Under the pieces are notes generated by a model that saw only the letters and a program-made list of their open reading frames with translations, had not been told where the DNA came from and did not search any database. Below, piece after piece: positions 1-12,488 of a stretch of DNA of 64,000 nt. This stretch comes from Pomacea canaliculata. Lineage: Eukaryota > Mollusca > Gastropoda > Architaenioglossa > Ampullariidae. How positions within the stretch are numbered: position 1 is the stretch's first letter; the number at the start of each line of letters is the position of its first letter. The stretch is taken from contig NC_037591.1 in assembly GCF_003073045.1 (NCBI RefSeq), positions 24,213,319 through 24,277,318 of the forward strand, written 5' to 3'. Made by a program: the position numbers and the translations under genes.

Positions 1-452
1 AACTTCCGATGGATTAGTAAACATTTTCTTGGGTTTATTTATCAAAACAAGCTCAAAGCATATTGTGAGTTGCATAATTTTGCTTTTGCAATGTTATAAT
101 GTTTCGTCCTTTACTTTTATTTCAAGCAAAATGCCAATCGAAGATTCACATAACCGATAAGCTTTATGTTTCTTCGCTTCATGACGAGACGTTTGGTTTC
201 GCTGCTGTGCCTTCGAATAGTTTGCTGATATTTTCAAAATATCATCGGTCGTGGTATAGAATAGCGTACTATTCGAAGTTGTAAGGACAGGTGTTACTTA
301 CCTTTAGACTTAGATACACACTTCAGTTTACTTCCTTGTGATATCAGTGACAGCCCTAGTCACGTGATAAGTCAGTCACACGGGGTTAATAATTATCACT
401 CCACTCTGAAAAAGATTTCTTTATTTTATTTTATTTTTTTTTGTATTCTGAT

Positions 453-492
<40 letters not shown>

Positions 493-2542
493 CAAACGTG
501 AATAACAAGGCTAGCAACTACCACCAGCCTCACTGTAAACGTTCTGACCGAGCTCAAGTACTTAAGATTAGTGGGTTAATTTCAAAACTTAAAATACCTA
601 AAGTACCTATTTTAAGTTTAATGGGATAGATGTTGAAGTACTATTTGAATTATTATATCTAAGTGTTAAAAACAACTATAACAATAAGTTCTCAGTGGCT
701 GAAAACTATGTAATTAAGCTTATTGGCTCATCTGTATATATATAAAACTTTTACTTTTTACAGATGGACAGATAGATGGGCTTGATAAGGTGATTACTCC
801 TATATTGCTGCATGATTCTAAAGTGCGGGGCAGTGGGTCTTGTAATCTTGCTAAAAACTACAGTGTTGTTATTATATTTACCTGTTTACACTCAGAACAA
901 TCACCCAGCTCAATGGTACGTGCTGAGTGAAGTAGATTTCCACTAGATGTTGTCGCAAAAACTATGATGCTATTATTCTGATACAAATTATTTTATCCTT
1001 TTGATGTTCATAAATGATCTAGCATAGCTTGGTGGTTCTTTATTAATCTTTATTGAGTCCTTTATTAATCGGCTTAGTACACAATCTGTCACATCATTAA
1101 CCTTTAACCCGGAGTCTGAATTCTTCCCTTACTAGGTCGATGATGGCAGTTTTCAGTTTGAAAATAATCCTTAAGTATTAAAGTAGTGATATATTATTTT
1201 CTATTAGTAAAATTATCATGATTTCCGTTTTTTGACGTTAATGTACTTTTCATGTACACACACACATATATATATATACGATCATTCACACACTTGTACC
1301 CACAACATATCGCAGGAAGCTGACAATGACAATGACCAACTTTATTAGCCCGCAGTGAGCAATTTAAACATGGGAAGGTGCTCAGTTTTTATATATGAAT
1401 AGTTACACATCAAGTTCTGGCTGCAAAATATGATCAAGTTGAAAAAAAATGGTTTAAAATGTTTTTCAATAAAAAATCAGGGTGTGAACATAACATATGA
1501 AGCAGAGATTTCATTATTTATTACTTGAAAGATATATGTACATTCATGATTTAGTCCATAAAATTATATATATATGATTCATGCTAAGTGCTATGAGCTA
1601 ATCTTTGGAAAGGTGCTATAAAAATACTTGTTATTATTAATTTTTAGTTATTTTTATTTAAAATGATTTTTGAAAACATATTATTTATTATTATTTTAAG
1701 ATTTCTTTTTTTTATTAATTTTATTATTTTAATATTGTTATCATTTTATTATTATTTGCTAGATTATGGTTACAATGTTTACTACAATCACCGTAAATAA
1801 ATTGTAATCTAAAACTTGGCGAGAAAATAGAAATAATATTCTTACTATTTCCTGCTCAGTGATAATCTTCAGTAATATCATATTGATCTTCCGATGTTCA
1901 GTATCAACTGATGTAGAATGTTACAGTGCAGAGGACAGAATGTATTCTGGATTAGAAGTATTTGGTGTTGCTACCTGTCGATTGCCAAACCGTTGTATAT
2001 TAATTAAAACGGAAAGACAGGACCTCATCAGCTTTTTATGAAAAGAACATACAAGTAAAAGGCGATTCTCTTCTTCAATTGTAGGGTTGTAATGAGGACA
2101 TTTATTAATTTCGGTGTAGGTCTTAGTGATGAAGACATTTGTTCGCAGACGAGTGACATTTCTGTCACACATGAACTGTTTCTATTCTCATGTATCATAT
2201 TGTCAGACAGGAACTGTCTCTATTCTCATCATTAAAGTCTGCTCATTCATTGCTACTGGAATTAACTTTCCTGTCACCAGGTTGAATTAAGAGATTAGCA
2301 ACAGAAGTTAATTTTTCAGTCCACTGAATAGATTTGATTTTCCTGGGTATTTTGAGGTTTTCAAACGAAGAAAAATAACACTTTATAACACACTAATGCA
2401 CACCATGTAGATTACAAGAAGTTTATACAGCACATTACCAGTGAGACATTGTTTTCTGGTGATATTCTCACATTACATATATTCCATCCAGAAACATATG
2501 CTAAAGAAAAAGGTGAATCTCAAAGAACACTATTTTGTTATG
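1..2542. other. 3' side of copy 1; AT-rich, no gene seen
   Basis: No supported coding region. 1319-1400 looks like the 3' end of a minus-strand LINE (AATAAAGTTGGTCATTGTCATT-like, split here by orientation). 1590-1790 resembles a plus-strand CR1/L2 tail (AAAGGTGCTATAAAAATAC) running into TTA-rich repeats. CA/TA simple repeats lie at 1257-1280. Confidence 0.4.
458..491. repeat. 34-bp poly-A tract
   Basis: Uninterrupted A from 458 to 491. It could be a retroposon tail; no body could be recognised to its left. Confidence 0.9.
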
Positions 2543-4812
2543 CTACGAATTACTCTTCACTGAACTTTCATTGCTCCACAGTGTTACTGCCAAGAAACCG
2601 AAGAAAAAGATGAATGCGTAATACAATATTAAATTAACAGTTTGCGATCTACAATATGAGGAGCTAGCTTTCTTTACTTTCGCAACTGTTACTGAAGACA
2701 CTGACGACTTAAATAAGTCCATGTGAGAGATGTCGGCCACATATTTGAGGACCCAGCCATCGCCACAGCCAATAAACAAGTGGCCGTTGAGGTCAAGGTT
2801 CAGAACTGTTGGTCGCACAATGCTACCAGCCCCGGGGAGGTAGTCGATGAACCTCAGGTCAGCGTCCGTTACTTTTGTCACGTGAACACAGTCGTTCATC
2901 CAGTCTGCGATGATCAGCAAACTGTCGCCATAAAAGCAGACGTCTGTTGGAAAGAAAGGTTGTTTGGGTGGCGAGTAGGTCGCGATGGGGTCGTCAGATT
3001 TATTAGAATAAAGACGAACAACACGGGAGCCTTAGTGTCTCTTTCCTCTTCTTTCTTTGCCGAGTCGTCAGTTAGCAGTTCGCTATCATCGTCATCTACC
3101 ACAGCAAATAATACTCCAGACTTGTTTGAATCAAAGTTCTGGATTTTGTTTACCTTTGGGTGTATCAGGCTAGCATCAAGTCCACAAGCCTCCTTTCTAT
3201 CTTTGAATTTTAATTGCACCGTCCTTACATCACAGCGACCAGTTTTGATGTTCTGACAAATAGCGAACATTCTGTCACCCTTGGAGGCAAAGATCCTCAT
3301 AAAGGGGTTTTCCCATTGTATTATGTAGTCTTTACGAGTCACGTACAATGTCCGTGTTTCATATTCTGTTTTCTTGTTTACAGATCCGTTAGGATTCAGA
3401 CACACTTCCGTTGATTTAGAAAAGTCGCCTCCAGGTCCCCCGTAACAAACCTCAATCATCTCGTCCTCCTTCTGCCGCACAGCCTGCACCTCCCGGCATT
3501 CATCGCCATCATACTGACAGACGCCAACAAGACTTACCTCCCTTTGAGAGGCAACGGTCAGTTTGACTGGTGACCCGATGAACCTCTTGATGTCGTCCTC
3601 GATGTCGATGGCAAAGTTACCATAGAGTCCAGGGCGGTAACTCGTGTCCGGAAGTACAGCTTCCAGTTCCTTCAGCTGCTTGTCGCTCCCGTGTCCTCGT
3701 GTCATCTCTTTCTCCATCTGCACGACCTCCGTGTAACATTCTGAACTCAGCGTCCGTCGAGCGCGGTCTTGAAGACGGAGCAGAGAGATGAGGTCCTCTT
3801 GTATTCCCTGTGTGTGGGCGGCCAGATCCTTCTCTAAGTCATCTGACACTTCCTGGAGTTGTTGCATCGCTTGGACACCATATTTTTTTGCCATGGCCAC
3901 TATGACATTATACCGGGCTTCAATCTATTGAAAAACAAATGTTGAGTTTTGTACTGAAACTTTAAAAAAATTACATCTTAAGAAGGATAGAAACATCGTG
4001 TAACATCTGATTATTGTTATAAGCATTATCACTTTTTCTGACTTACAATGGGAGACAATTGTGATATACCAAAAACGCCTGTTTCTGTAACCTCTTTATT
4101 AATAGAGGTAATAAATGTTCTAAATATATACAAGAAGACATTTTCAAGCGTAATACCACACACACAAAATACTAATGTAAATATGCATATGCATACATAT
4201 ACGACAAATGTTAAGGAAAGATCCTGTGTGCAGGTAATTTTATTTAATTTACAATATTCGATGTTGGATGCTGACCACCTACCTGTCTGCTTGCAGCAGC
4301 TCTCTTTTCTCTGGCTTGCCTTTCGTTTTGCTTCAAAGCTTCCGACTTCTCCACCATGTGCTGCACACAGCTCTCCAGACGACCGAGATTTTCTTCAATC
4401 GTTTTCTTTCGTCGAGCGATGACGTCCGATAGCTGTTCCATCAAATGTTTTTGATGTGTGGTCAGATGACATCTTTTACATATAGCTTCGTCACACTGGA
4501 GACAGCGGAAGATAATCTTTTTATCAGTGTGGAAGGAGCACATGTTGGGGCCTCCATTCCTCCTGGCCAGCTCCAGGACGTCCTCAGGGAAGTAGAAGTT
4601 CACCTGCAGAGCGCGCACACCGCCGGCAGGTACAGTCGCAGGTGTTCTGCAGGTGGGACACCGGAGGACATGTCCGTGTTTCCCAGCCAGTGTCTCCAGA
4701 CAAGGTAGGCAGAAAGTGTGGTGACATGGCAGAAATCTCGGTGAAGTGAAAATTCTGTGCATATGGCACATGTCATGTCAATCTGCTGAGCAGCTAAGTC
4801 CAACTCCGACAT
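2543..4812 (-). CDS. TRIM-like gene copy 1 (RING, B-box, coiled coil, NHL-like) with hydrophobic C-terminal tail; two frameshifts
   Basis: Probable RING E3 ubiquitin ligase of the TRIM family. Exon 1 is 4283-4812 (start MSELDLAAQQ; acceptor TTTCAG just above 4847; donor CAG|GTAGGT). Exon 2 is 2543-3924 (acceptor ATAG, first residues IEARYNVIV). The RING starts CAICTE and continues SPRFLPCHHTFC and CPTC; the B-box has CSFH, CLQC, CKRC and two His. The C-terminal half contains PFFPTD, LLIIADWMNDCVHV and LNGHLFIGCGDGWVLKY, which resemble NHL blades. Unlike the other copies it runs on about 50 residues after the NHL region and ends in a roughly 21-residue hydrophobic segment (VNLILYYAFIFFFGFLAVTLW split over 2576-2641) and a short polar tail, as in tail-anchored proteins. 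The sequence shows one missing base in the RING near 4750 and another near 3025-3030 in the acidic linker before RVVRLYS. Either these are assembly errors or the copy is a recent pseudogene. It is one of the divergent members of the array. Confidence 0.8.
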
Positions 4813-4849
4813 GTTGCGATGTTAGATGTTGGCATCACAATCTTCACCT

Positions 4850-7800
4850 GAAATCAAATCGTTAATACACCTGTGTAGATGTAAAGGAATGGGGCGTTAG
4901 AAGATATTAAAAAATAGAAGTTAAGGAAGATGAGGCACTTCTGAAATATTAAAAATGTTTCTGAAATCTTTCCTTGCTAACCACCTACCTGTCTGCTGTG
5001 ATCATTCAGTTGCTAGTCTGGCTACTCTAGGTTAAATTGCGATCTTGGTATAGCTCAGGCCTGATTTGATCAGATGATCGCTTATCTCTTCTTGACGATT
5101 AATTACATTTTTCATGGCAAAGCCCTGCTACACAGGAATGTGTAAACTGTAAAGAGAAGTCCGAAGCAAGGTGGACCTGGTATTCAATCAGGGCGATGAT
5201 GCGAGTGACACAACTGTCACAATTCAGACTGCGCCTTTAATCGAACCATCGATAATAACTATAAATAGCAGTTAATCACTAAATAATAGATAATGCGAGA
5301 CAAACAGTTGTCGAGACCAACCACGTGCTGGATACTCATCACCTGCTAGTGTGAGAAAGTTGTTGACCTTCGCCATGTCTGCCATCTTGAAACTCTGCTC
5401 TTGTAAAAAGCAGAGTTTTCGTTACTGGTAGAATATATTTATCTCCTTTCACACAACAAATCCTCCATAATGAATGTTCAGTGTTCTTACCTGCTACATG
5501 GCAGTGTTACTTTCAAAGCTTTATGTGATCCGTCGTTATGCAGTCAGTAGGACATGTCGACCTCTCTCTACAGTGTTTATCATGCACGCGTGTTGCCAGT
5601 AACAGTTCATCCAATCTTCAGTTTTGATTCACTTGGTGAATTATCATTATCGTATCAGGTCAGGATAATGGCAATCTTTGTGTGTCCACCTTTTGCTGTT
5701 TACGCCCACCCTCGCCTACTTATAGTGTGTGGTGTACTTTACTTTTTTTCTGGATAGAATTTATATCTTTTACATACTTGCGGGTGTTTGTGACATAATA
5801 CCACGAAACGACCATATTGTCCCAACACCGAAAGTCGAATCAATCCAGACCCAAAAGACAAGACGAATCGATCTCCGATGACAGGAGCAGGTCTCGTACA
5901 AACATGTAAATACTGCATTGTAAGGGACTGTCCATCACGGCACATGGGTAATGATCAACTTTACTTACCTGGAGAATTATTCCCCTCCAAATGTATAGTA
6001 AAGCCCAACAATGGAAGACAGAATAAATTCGAAAAAGCGAATGAAAAAACGACAAATAAAAGCCACTGGATTTGATTTTAAAAGCTTTATTTCAACATTC
6101 AGATTATTAGATGTTTGAAGCCATAGTTTCAGGAATGAGAGACTGGTTGATCTTCCTACTACGACTCCTGTTACCTCATGATGCTGTATTTTAGTGAGTC
6201 CTCGTAGAGATGTTTTACTGTAGCTTTTGTTGTGCTTTTATGTGAAGTATCATTTCTCTGTTTAACCTTTAGTATTTTTAGTAACTTTACAGGAGAATAT
6301 TTTGAAAGCATTTGGGAAACACTGGAAAATGTTAGAATGTAGTTTACGGGCAGTTGTTATTGAAACCTCGCTACAGTGGCCGAATGACCCTTAATTAACA
6401 TTTTCTTCCAAGCATTAATAAAACCTATTCGCCAAGATAATGTTTCTCTAATGTGTTCATGCTATCTGGGCAACACCTGCAGAATAAGGAACTGAGATCC
6501 TTCCTCCATCATCCTACTGCAGTCACACGCAAAGAATTATTTTAGTCCTCAGTTATGTGCGGAATAGACATTCCCCTGATATAGAAGTATTTGTCTTGTT
6601 TTCTTTCAAATCATTGCTCCTCATTCAGGTGTGGAGACACTCTGCTGCAATCACCTGCTATGGCATTGCCAGGCGGGACGGCAAAAACAAATATAAGTTA
6701 TTGTTAATGTTCTCTTATAGAAAAAGCATTTTTCAGCTCATAGTAATAAACAGAATTTGATTTATTTTTAGAGTCCTATCCAAATACTCCAAAACAAAAA
6801 AAGTACACAACCAACAAGGTTTTGTCCGGAGCACAGTCGTTTCCCTTGAAGGAAACTAAGAGTATTTTCTCGAAATGTTAAAATGATCTAATATTTCATT
6901 AAGGATTGTTAGTTGTGTAATAAAACGTATTTATTTTATGAGTAAAATTGCATTTGCTTTTAGCTATGTTTATTTTAATTTAATTTTTGCATTTTTGCAT
7001 GTTTCCTTTGTAAGCGCAACGAATCTGAAGTGGGACATGCGCTGTACAATCTGCTTGTTATGATTATTGCAATATACAACATTGCAATATATACATCCAT
7101 ACAGTTTAAAAGATAGAATGGAGAGGAAAATGGTCATGTAACTACAGTGATACCTCGGTTCTCGAACATAATTCGTTCCGGGAGGACGGTCGAGAACCAA
7201 ATTGTTCGAGAACCGAAGCAATGAAACCCATAGGAAATAATGGAAACTGGATTAATTCGTTCCAAGCCCCAGAAAATGCCTATTTACTGGCCTAATTTGT
7301 ATATAATATGTAGAAAAACATGAGTCTCAACAAGAAATAAGAAATTAAAGTGTATTTATTAAAACAAAAACAAAACAAAAACAAAACAAAAATGTACAGT
7401 ACAGTACAGTACAGTAAATTGTGTTTCATTTACTGTACCTGTACCAAACTTTATGGCAGGAGGGAATGAATGTGGAGGGAGGAGGGAAGGGGGATGGTTA
7501 TTGTCACTGATGACGCAAGCAAGGCGCGCTGGGCCGAATGAACGCCATTCGGCTCAACTCGGCTCATCTCGGACGTTCGGATGTTCGAGTTCCAAATATT
7601 TGTTCGAATTCCAAGACAAAATTTTCTCGAATTTCCTGGTCGAATACCGATTTGGTCGAAAGTCAAGGCGTTCGAGAACCGAGGTATCACTGTACTGTAA
7701 TACCTATTCCCAATGAGCACCCTATAAGTATGAACCTACATCCGTGCAAAAAATGAAGTTTAGAGCAAACCTGCTCTAACAGTAAAAAGTTCCTGTTGAA

Positions 7801-8492
7801 ATATGAACAAAACCTAAACCCAACTTTTTACATACAAATCAAGCGGTCAAAATTGATAACTAAGATAAAACTGATCACATAAGCGCCAACGCTTTGGCAT
7901 AAGAAATAAGACCTGCTGTTCAAAAAAGATTTTCAGAGAGACAACAATTAACGACATTAATCAAAATGCATAAAAATAAGTGAAAACGACCTTTGCTCTA
8001 AACCAAATAATTGTAAAATATTATACTTAAAATTTGTTCATGTAACGAGAAAATATCTTTTGGTAATTTCTTCTTGTGCAGTATTTATATTACGATCCTG
8101 TGCTTTGAAAAAATTCAAATGTGGCTTTACTTAGGTCATAAAATGGTTGTTCCAAGATTCCAAGAAGAGGAAGAAGTGCAAAAATCTTTAAAAAGAATTT
8201 CAAAATTATGTTTGTCATAGGCTGCTTAACCAGTGCAAAGGAAATTTAAGCGTCCACAAAAACTTTTCTCTTTTTTACTAGAAAATAACAGAAGAAAAAA
8301 GGGCAATCGGGCGCAAAATACATTTAGCCAACTTTGCATTATAAATAAAAAATAAAAATCTTGTTTTATGAACCGCTATTATTATAAAAGAAAGAAGGAA
8401 GGAAAGAAAGAAAAGGTTCATAGAATTAATCCATCTGTGTGCTGAGAGCATGGATATTTACTGTTTTCCCAGGTTGCCAGGCCCGCATTCCA
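4850..8492. other. Between copies 1 and 2; regulatory and repeat DNA
   Basis: Two minus-strand GTAAGN donors, ending exons at 5491 and 5969 (CAG|GTAAGTAAAG), are candidate first exons of copy 1. The pogo-like MITE lies at 7145-7692. A GAAAG-rich tract is at 8392-8415 next to the copy 2 stop codon. No protein gene is seen. Confidence 0.4.
7145..7692. mobile_element. pogo/Tigger-like MITE
   Basis: Perfect terminal inverted repeats of 23 bp beginning CAGTGATACCTCGGTTCTCG at each end, flanked by TA dinucleotides (7143-7144 and 7693-7694) as expected for Tc1/mariner-pogo elements. Subterminal GAACCGA and TTCGAGAA blocks recur inside. The middle holds an AAAACA-type simple repeat and a (GTACA)n tract. 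It has no transposase and lies between copies 1 and 2. Confidence 0.8.
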
Positions 8493-10706
8493 TTATTTTT
8501 TATTTTTAGGATTTGGGGTGATGGAGGCCCCATGGAACTTTCGTTTTCGAGAAGGAGTCTTATTCATGTCAGCAATATCAAAGGGATATTTCAGAACCCA
8601 GCCATCCCCACACCCAATAAGCAATTGGCCGTTAAGGTCAAAGTTCAAAGCTGTAGGTCTTACGATGTCACCGCTTCCTGCCAGGTACTTAATGAATTCG
8701 AGGCCGTAGTCGGTTACTTGTGTCACGTGTACACAGTCATTGAGCCAATCGGCAATCAGCAGCAAAATCATCACTGCAAAAAGCAGATGTCCGTTGGGAA
8801 GAAGGGTTGGTTTGGTGGCGTATAGGTCGTCACTGGGTCGTTAGATTCCCGAGAATAAAGACGCACAACACGGGAGGCCATCTTGTCCTCTTTCTCCTCA
8901 TTTCTCTTCTTTGAATTGTCATTTTCGTCTACCACAGCAAACAACTGCCCTTGCTTATAAGAATCAAAATTATGGACTTTGTGTACCTTTGGATGAAGCA
9001 AAGCAGTACCAGAGATTGAGTTTTGAGATTCTGCTTGTCTTAAATCAACTGAGCATATCTTACAGAAATTTGTCGCACAGTCTTGAAGTATGTAAAACAA
9101 ACTTTCATTCTTGGAACCGAAAATTCTACGTGACTGTCTGTTCCACTGCATTATGTAGTCCTTACGTGTGACACACGATATCCGGAATCCGTATTCTTGC
9201 TCAATGCTTTTAGAACCAGTAAATAGAAACACTGCTTCTTTCTCTTTGGAAGAGCCATCTCCCACTCCCCCATAAAATACCTGGATACGTCTGTCTTCCT
9301 TTTGCCGAAGGGAATGAATATCACAGCGCTCACCATCACCACATCGTCCCACGTTAACCATGTCGACCTTTTCCTCACTTGGAAAGTGCAGTTTGACTGC
9401 TGACCCCATGAACCTCTTGATGTAGCCCTCAATGTCGTTAGTGAAGTCACTGTGGAGCCCAAGGCGGTAACTCGTGTCAGGCAGTCCATCTTCAAGATTT
9501 CTCAGCCTCTGGGGGCTTCCTTCTCCCTCTGTCATCTCTTTCTCCATCTCCAGGACATCGGTGTCGCGTGCAGAAGTCAAGGCCTGACAAGCTCGGTTTT
9601 GAAGCTGGAGCATGGAGTTTAACACATTCCTCACTCTCTGGGTATCCGCGGCTAAATCTTTCTCCAGACTGTCTGAGATTTCTTCCAGCTGCTGCAGAAC
9701 TTCAGTCCGATATTTCTTGACCATGGTCACAATAAAGTCTAGCCGGCCTTCAATCTGATGTAGAACAAAACAAAAGATGTAGTTTAACTAGCTGTGAGCA
9801 TCGTAGGAAAAAACGGACATACTTTGGAGTCCTAGTCTTTTAAGTGTAGTATTAATTACCCGTGTACGGGTGTCTCCTGGGTTCTCAGATGTGTCCACGT
9901 CTTGTCCAGTTGCTATTTGATCGTCAGCTTTCAATCAATCTTTTAATCTTTATGTAAGCCAAATTTATCAATGCGAATATCTCTTAAAACGGTGTAGGTG
10001 TAATCTGAGACAGACATACACATTATCAGCGCCTCCTCCTCAAACAATCTCTCTTTCTGATAAAATTAAAATATTTGGGATGTCCTGGACGGATATATGT
10101 TGTTATGTTACACGAACAAAGGTAACTATAGTGAGTACAGTTTTATTTTTATTGAACAGAGAATTTACCTACCTCTTTCAAGACAACAGCTTTCTTCTTT
10201 CTGGCAAGCTCTTCGCTTTGTTTAAAACTTTCACATTTTCGTGTTATGCGTTCAACGGAGTCCTTCAGACGAGGCAACTCTTCTTCAATCTTTTTCTTAC
10301 GGCGGGCAGTGATCTCTGACAGGTCTTCGGTCACGTGACCCTCGTGTTTAGTCAGTTTACAACGCATGCAGATGGCTTGGTCACATTGTGTACAGTAAAA
10401 TATAACACACTCCTTGGTGTGAACATTACACATGGAGTGACTTCCCTCATTGCGCGCCTGCTCCAGAGCTTCCTCCGTGAAGTAGAAGTTGACTTGTAGA
10501 GCACGCACACCACCTGGCGGTACAGTAGCAGGAGCTCTACAGGTAGGACAAAATATCACGTGTTTATTATATACTTTTGTCAGCTGCTCAAGACACCCTA
10601 CACAGAAGGTGTGATGACAGGGTAGAAACCTCGGTGACCTAAACACTTCTGTGCAGATGGCACATACCATGTTACTCTGCTCAGTCGTCGAGTGTGAAGC
10701 AGACAT
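8493..10706 (-). CDS. TRIM-like gene copy 2 (RING, B-box, coiled coil, NHL-like), one frameshift, basic C-terminal tail
   Basis: Exon 1 is 10173-10706 (178 codons, start MSASHSTTEQ, donor GAG|GTAGGT). Exon 2 is 8493-9754 (acceptor CATCAG, first residues IEGRLDFIV). The splice acceptor for a 5' UTR exon is seen above 10763. RING cysteines are CAIC, CHHTFC, CLEQ and CPTC; the B-box reads CNVH, CTQC, CMRC, then two His. A long heptad-like stretch (KKYRTEVLQQLEEISDSLEK onward) suggests a coiled coil. The NHL-like end has LLLIADWLNDCVHV and LNGQLLIGCGDGWVLKY. The reading frame breaks once at 8777-8782, next to a run of five T on the coding strand: one base appears missing between the codons for CF and the following residues. 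The tail after the NHL part, KTPSRKRKFHG, is strongly basic and could act as a nuclear signal (inference). A type B promoter and candidate first exon lie at about 12175-12488. Confidence 0.8.
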
Positions 10707-12174
10707 TTTGTGATGTAAGGGTCCCGAGCGTTGATACAGGTCGGTTTATATTATAAAATTCTCCTGAAATAAATATCATCATGACAAGTCAGAAAAGGAA
10801 AGTTTATTCGAATATTTTAGGGTCACTCAGGGGTCTGATTAGTCAAGGGACATCACAAATGAAGAAATCCCTCTTAGTGAAGTGAAGCGCAAGACTAGTC
10901 TCGATGACACTATTCAATGAATATTTTAATCGATTAAACTAATTTAATTTTTTTTAAATTTTTTTTTGCCATTCAGTCAATATTTGCTTATTTACTTCTT
11001 ACTAGTTCCTGAGCGAAATTAACATTTCTCGACTAGGGTAGCGTCATAGAACATGTCCCGCTGTGAGCAAATAAATAAATACAGAAAATACAGAAGGGAA
11101 GGAACTCCTCTCATCTTTAGTAGTTGTTATATTAGAGGTTACTTCCCTCAAAAAGCTAAAATAGTCAATGAGGTAATTTATGTTTCAAGCTAGGCTACCA
11201 TTTCGTTGATCAAGCGCCATGTTTGTGGTGGTTACCGGTTTCTCAATTAGGCATGGATTTGTTCTCCAACAACCGAAAAGGACAAAAAGTAGTAAGCAAT
11301 GTTTAAATTCTAATATGTATTCTAATAAATATATTAGTTGTGCAGTTTATGTTTGTATATTATGAACTTATCGTTCTTTTCATTCTATCTTCTTATTCTC
11401 CGTCCCATAGAGTTAAAATCTTTCATTTGAATTAAGTAGAAAAAAAATCTAGTCACACCACGTTAATGTTTAAAAATGCTCTTTAAAATTGTGTATCACA
11501 AAAGGTTGTCTTTAGTGTAGATTACTGGTTAATAATATTAAAAAAAATAAGTGGTCGCGAGTTTCTGGCTTTCGTTTGCTTTGAAGATTAATTTTAAAAA
11601 AATAGTAGTAACTATTTTCCGTAACAGCTGTTCAAAAAACTATGTACAAGACCGCCTATATCCGAACTTCAATACTTTGCCCAGGAAAATAAGTTGCCTT
11701 TTAACAAACAGACCCACTTCTTATTATTATACTGTCGACTTAGATTTCAACCATCTGAAACCAGATCATCACACGTGAAGGACATGTATTATGAAAGAAT
11801 TGCTTCAATTCTTAGCCGCACTGACCCCATGCATGTCTAGTCCATAATGGAACACATTATCACATGAAGTGGTACATAAACAGTTAAGAACACCTTCAGA
11901 GAAAGGAATTCGCAGGACAAATCATTATTGTACAGCAGCATGCACCGATGCATTAGATACTAATGTTGAACTTTCGTTTTATAAACAAGCAGTACATTAC
12001 TTTCACATCGATAAGTGAACCTCATTAACAACGATCTATTTTAACACGAATAATTAACTACCTTCTTCTTATGAGCATTTTGAAAACTAATTGTATTAAG
12101 ACTTATTTTTTTTTAATCTGTACAAAATCTCCCTAAAAAATAAATATGTTTTGAGTTGTAAGAATATCTCTTAC

Positions 12175-12488
12175 CTGTAGAACAGCTGGTGACACACTAC
12201 ACACCTGCTGTCATGGCGCAGAGATCAGTTCCGGGAAAAGAAACCATATATTGGAAGCTTTGAATTATTTATAGAGCACAGCCATGACTAGAATGTGACA
12301 TCATGTTTCTAATGTCCATAGTGAGTGGTCTTATTATCCCAAAGTTCATGGTTTCATTGTATAGGAAGGAATTAAAATACGATTAGTTTACGATTAGGAT
12401 CAAACTATTATTTAATCACACATCGATCATTACACCTTACTGTTATTTTAAGCACATTTATAGACCGCGCAATCTGGTGGAAATTCCC
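12175..12488 (-). promoter_or_regulatory. Type B promoter and 5' UTR exon candidate upstream of copy 2
   Basis: On the minus strand, in order: kB consensus GGGAATTTCC (12479-12488), TATA box TATAAATA (12266-12273), CArG-like sequence (12244-12254), IRF-like GGAAAAGAAACC on the plus strand (12234-12245) overlapping the STAT-type palindrome TTCCGGGAA (12229-12237), a six-codon upstream ORF (12197-12214), then donor CAG|GTAAGA with the exon ending at 12175. The element recurs upstream of other copies. Transcription from here is inferred from the TATA-to-donor layout. Confidence 0.5.

Noticed and set aside
441-629. Frame with a poly-lysine run
   Set aside because: Produced by the 34-bp poly-A tract; no family resemblance.
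1859-2172. Two overlapping short frames left of copy 1
   Set aside because: AT-rich, no motif, and no copy of them elsewhere in the array.
2723-3256. Long plus-strand frame opposite copy 1 exon 2, and similar frames opposite the other copies
   Set aside because: These are shadows of the minus-strand exons. Their sequence is explained by codons of the TRIM-like protein.
4600-4769. Alternative minus-strand frames over the copy 1 RING
   Set aside because: They arise from the frameshift near 4750; the RING ligands continue in the other frame.
7453-7756. Open frames on both strands in the MITE
   Set aside because: Made by the inverted-repeat structure of a non-coding element.
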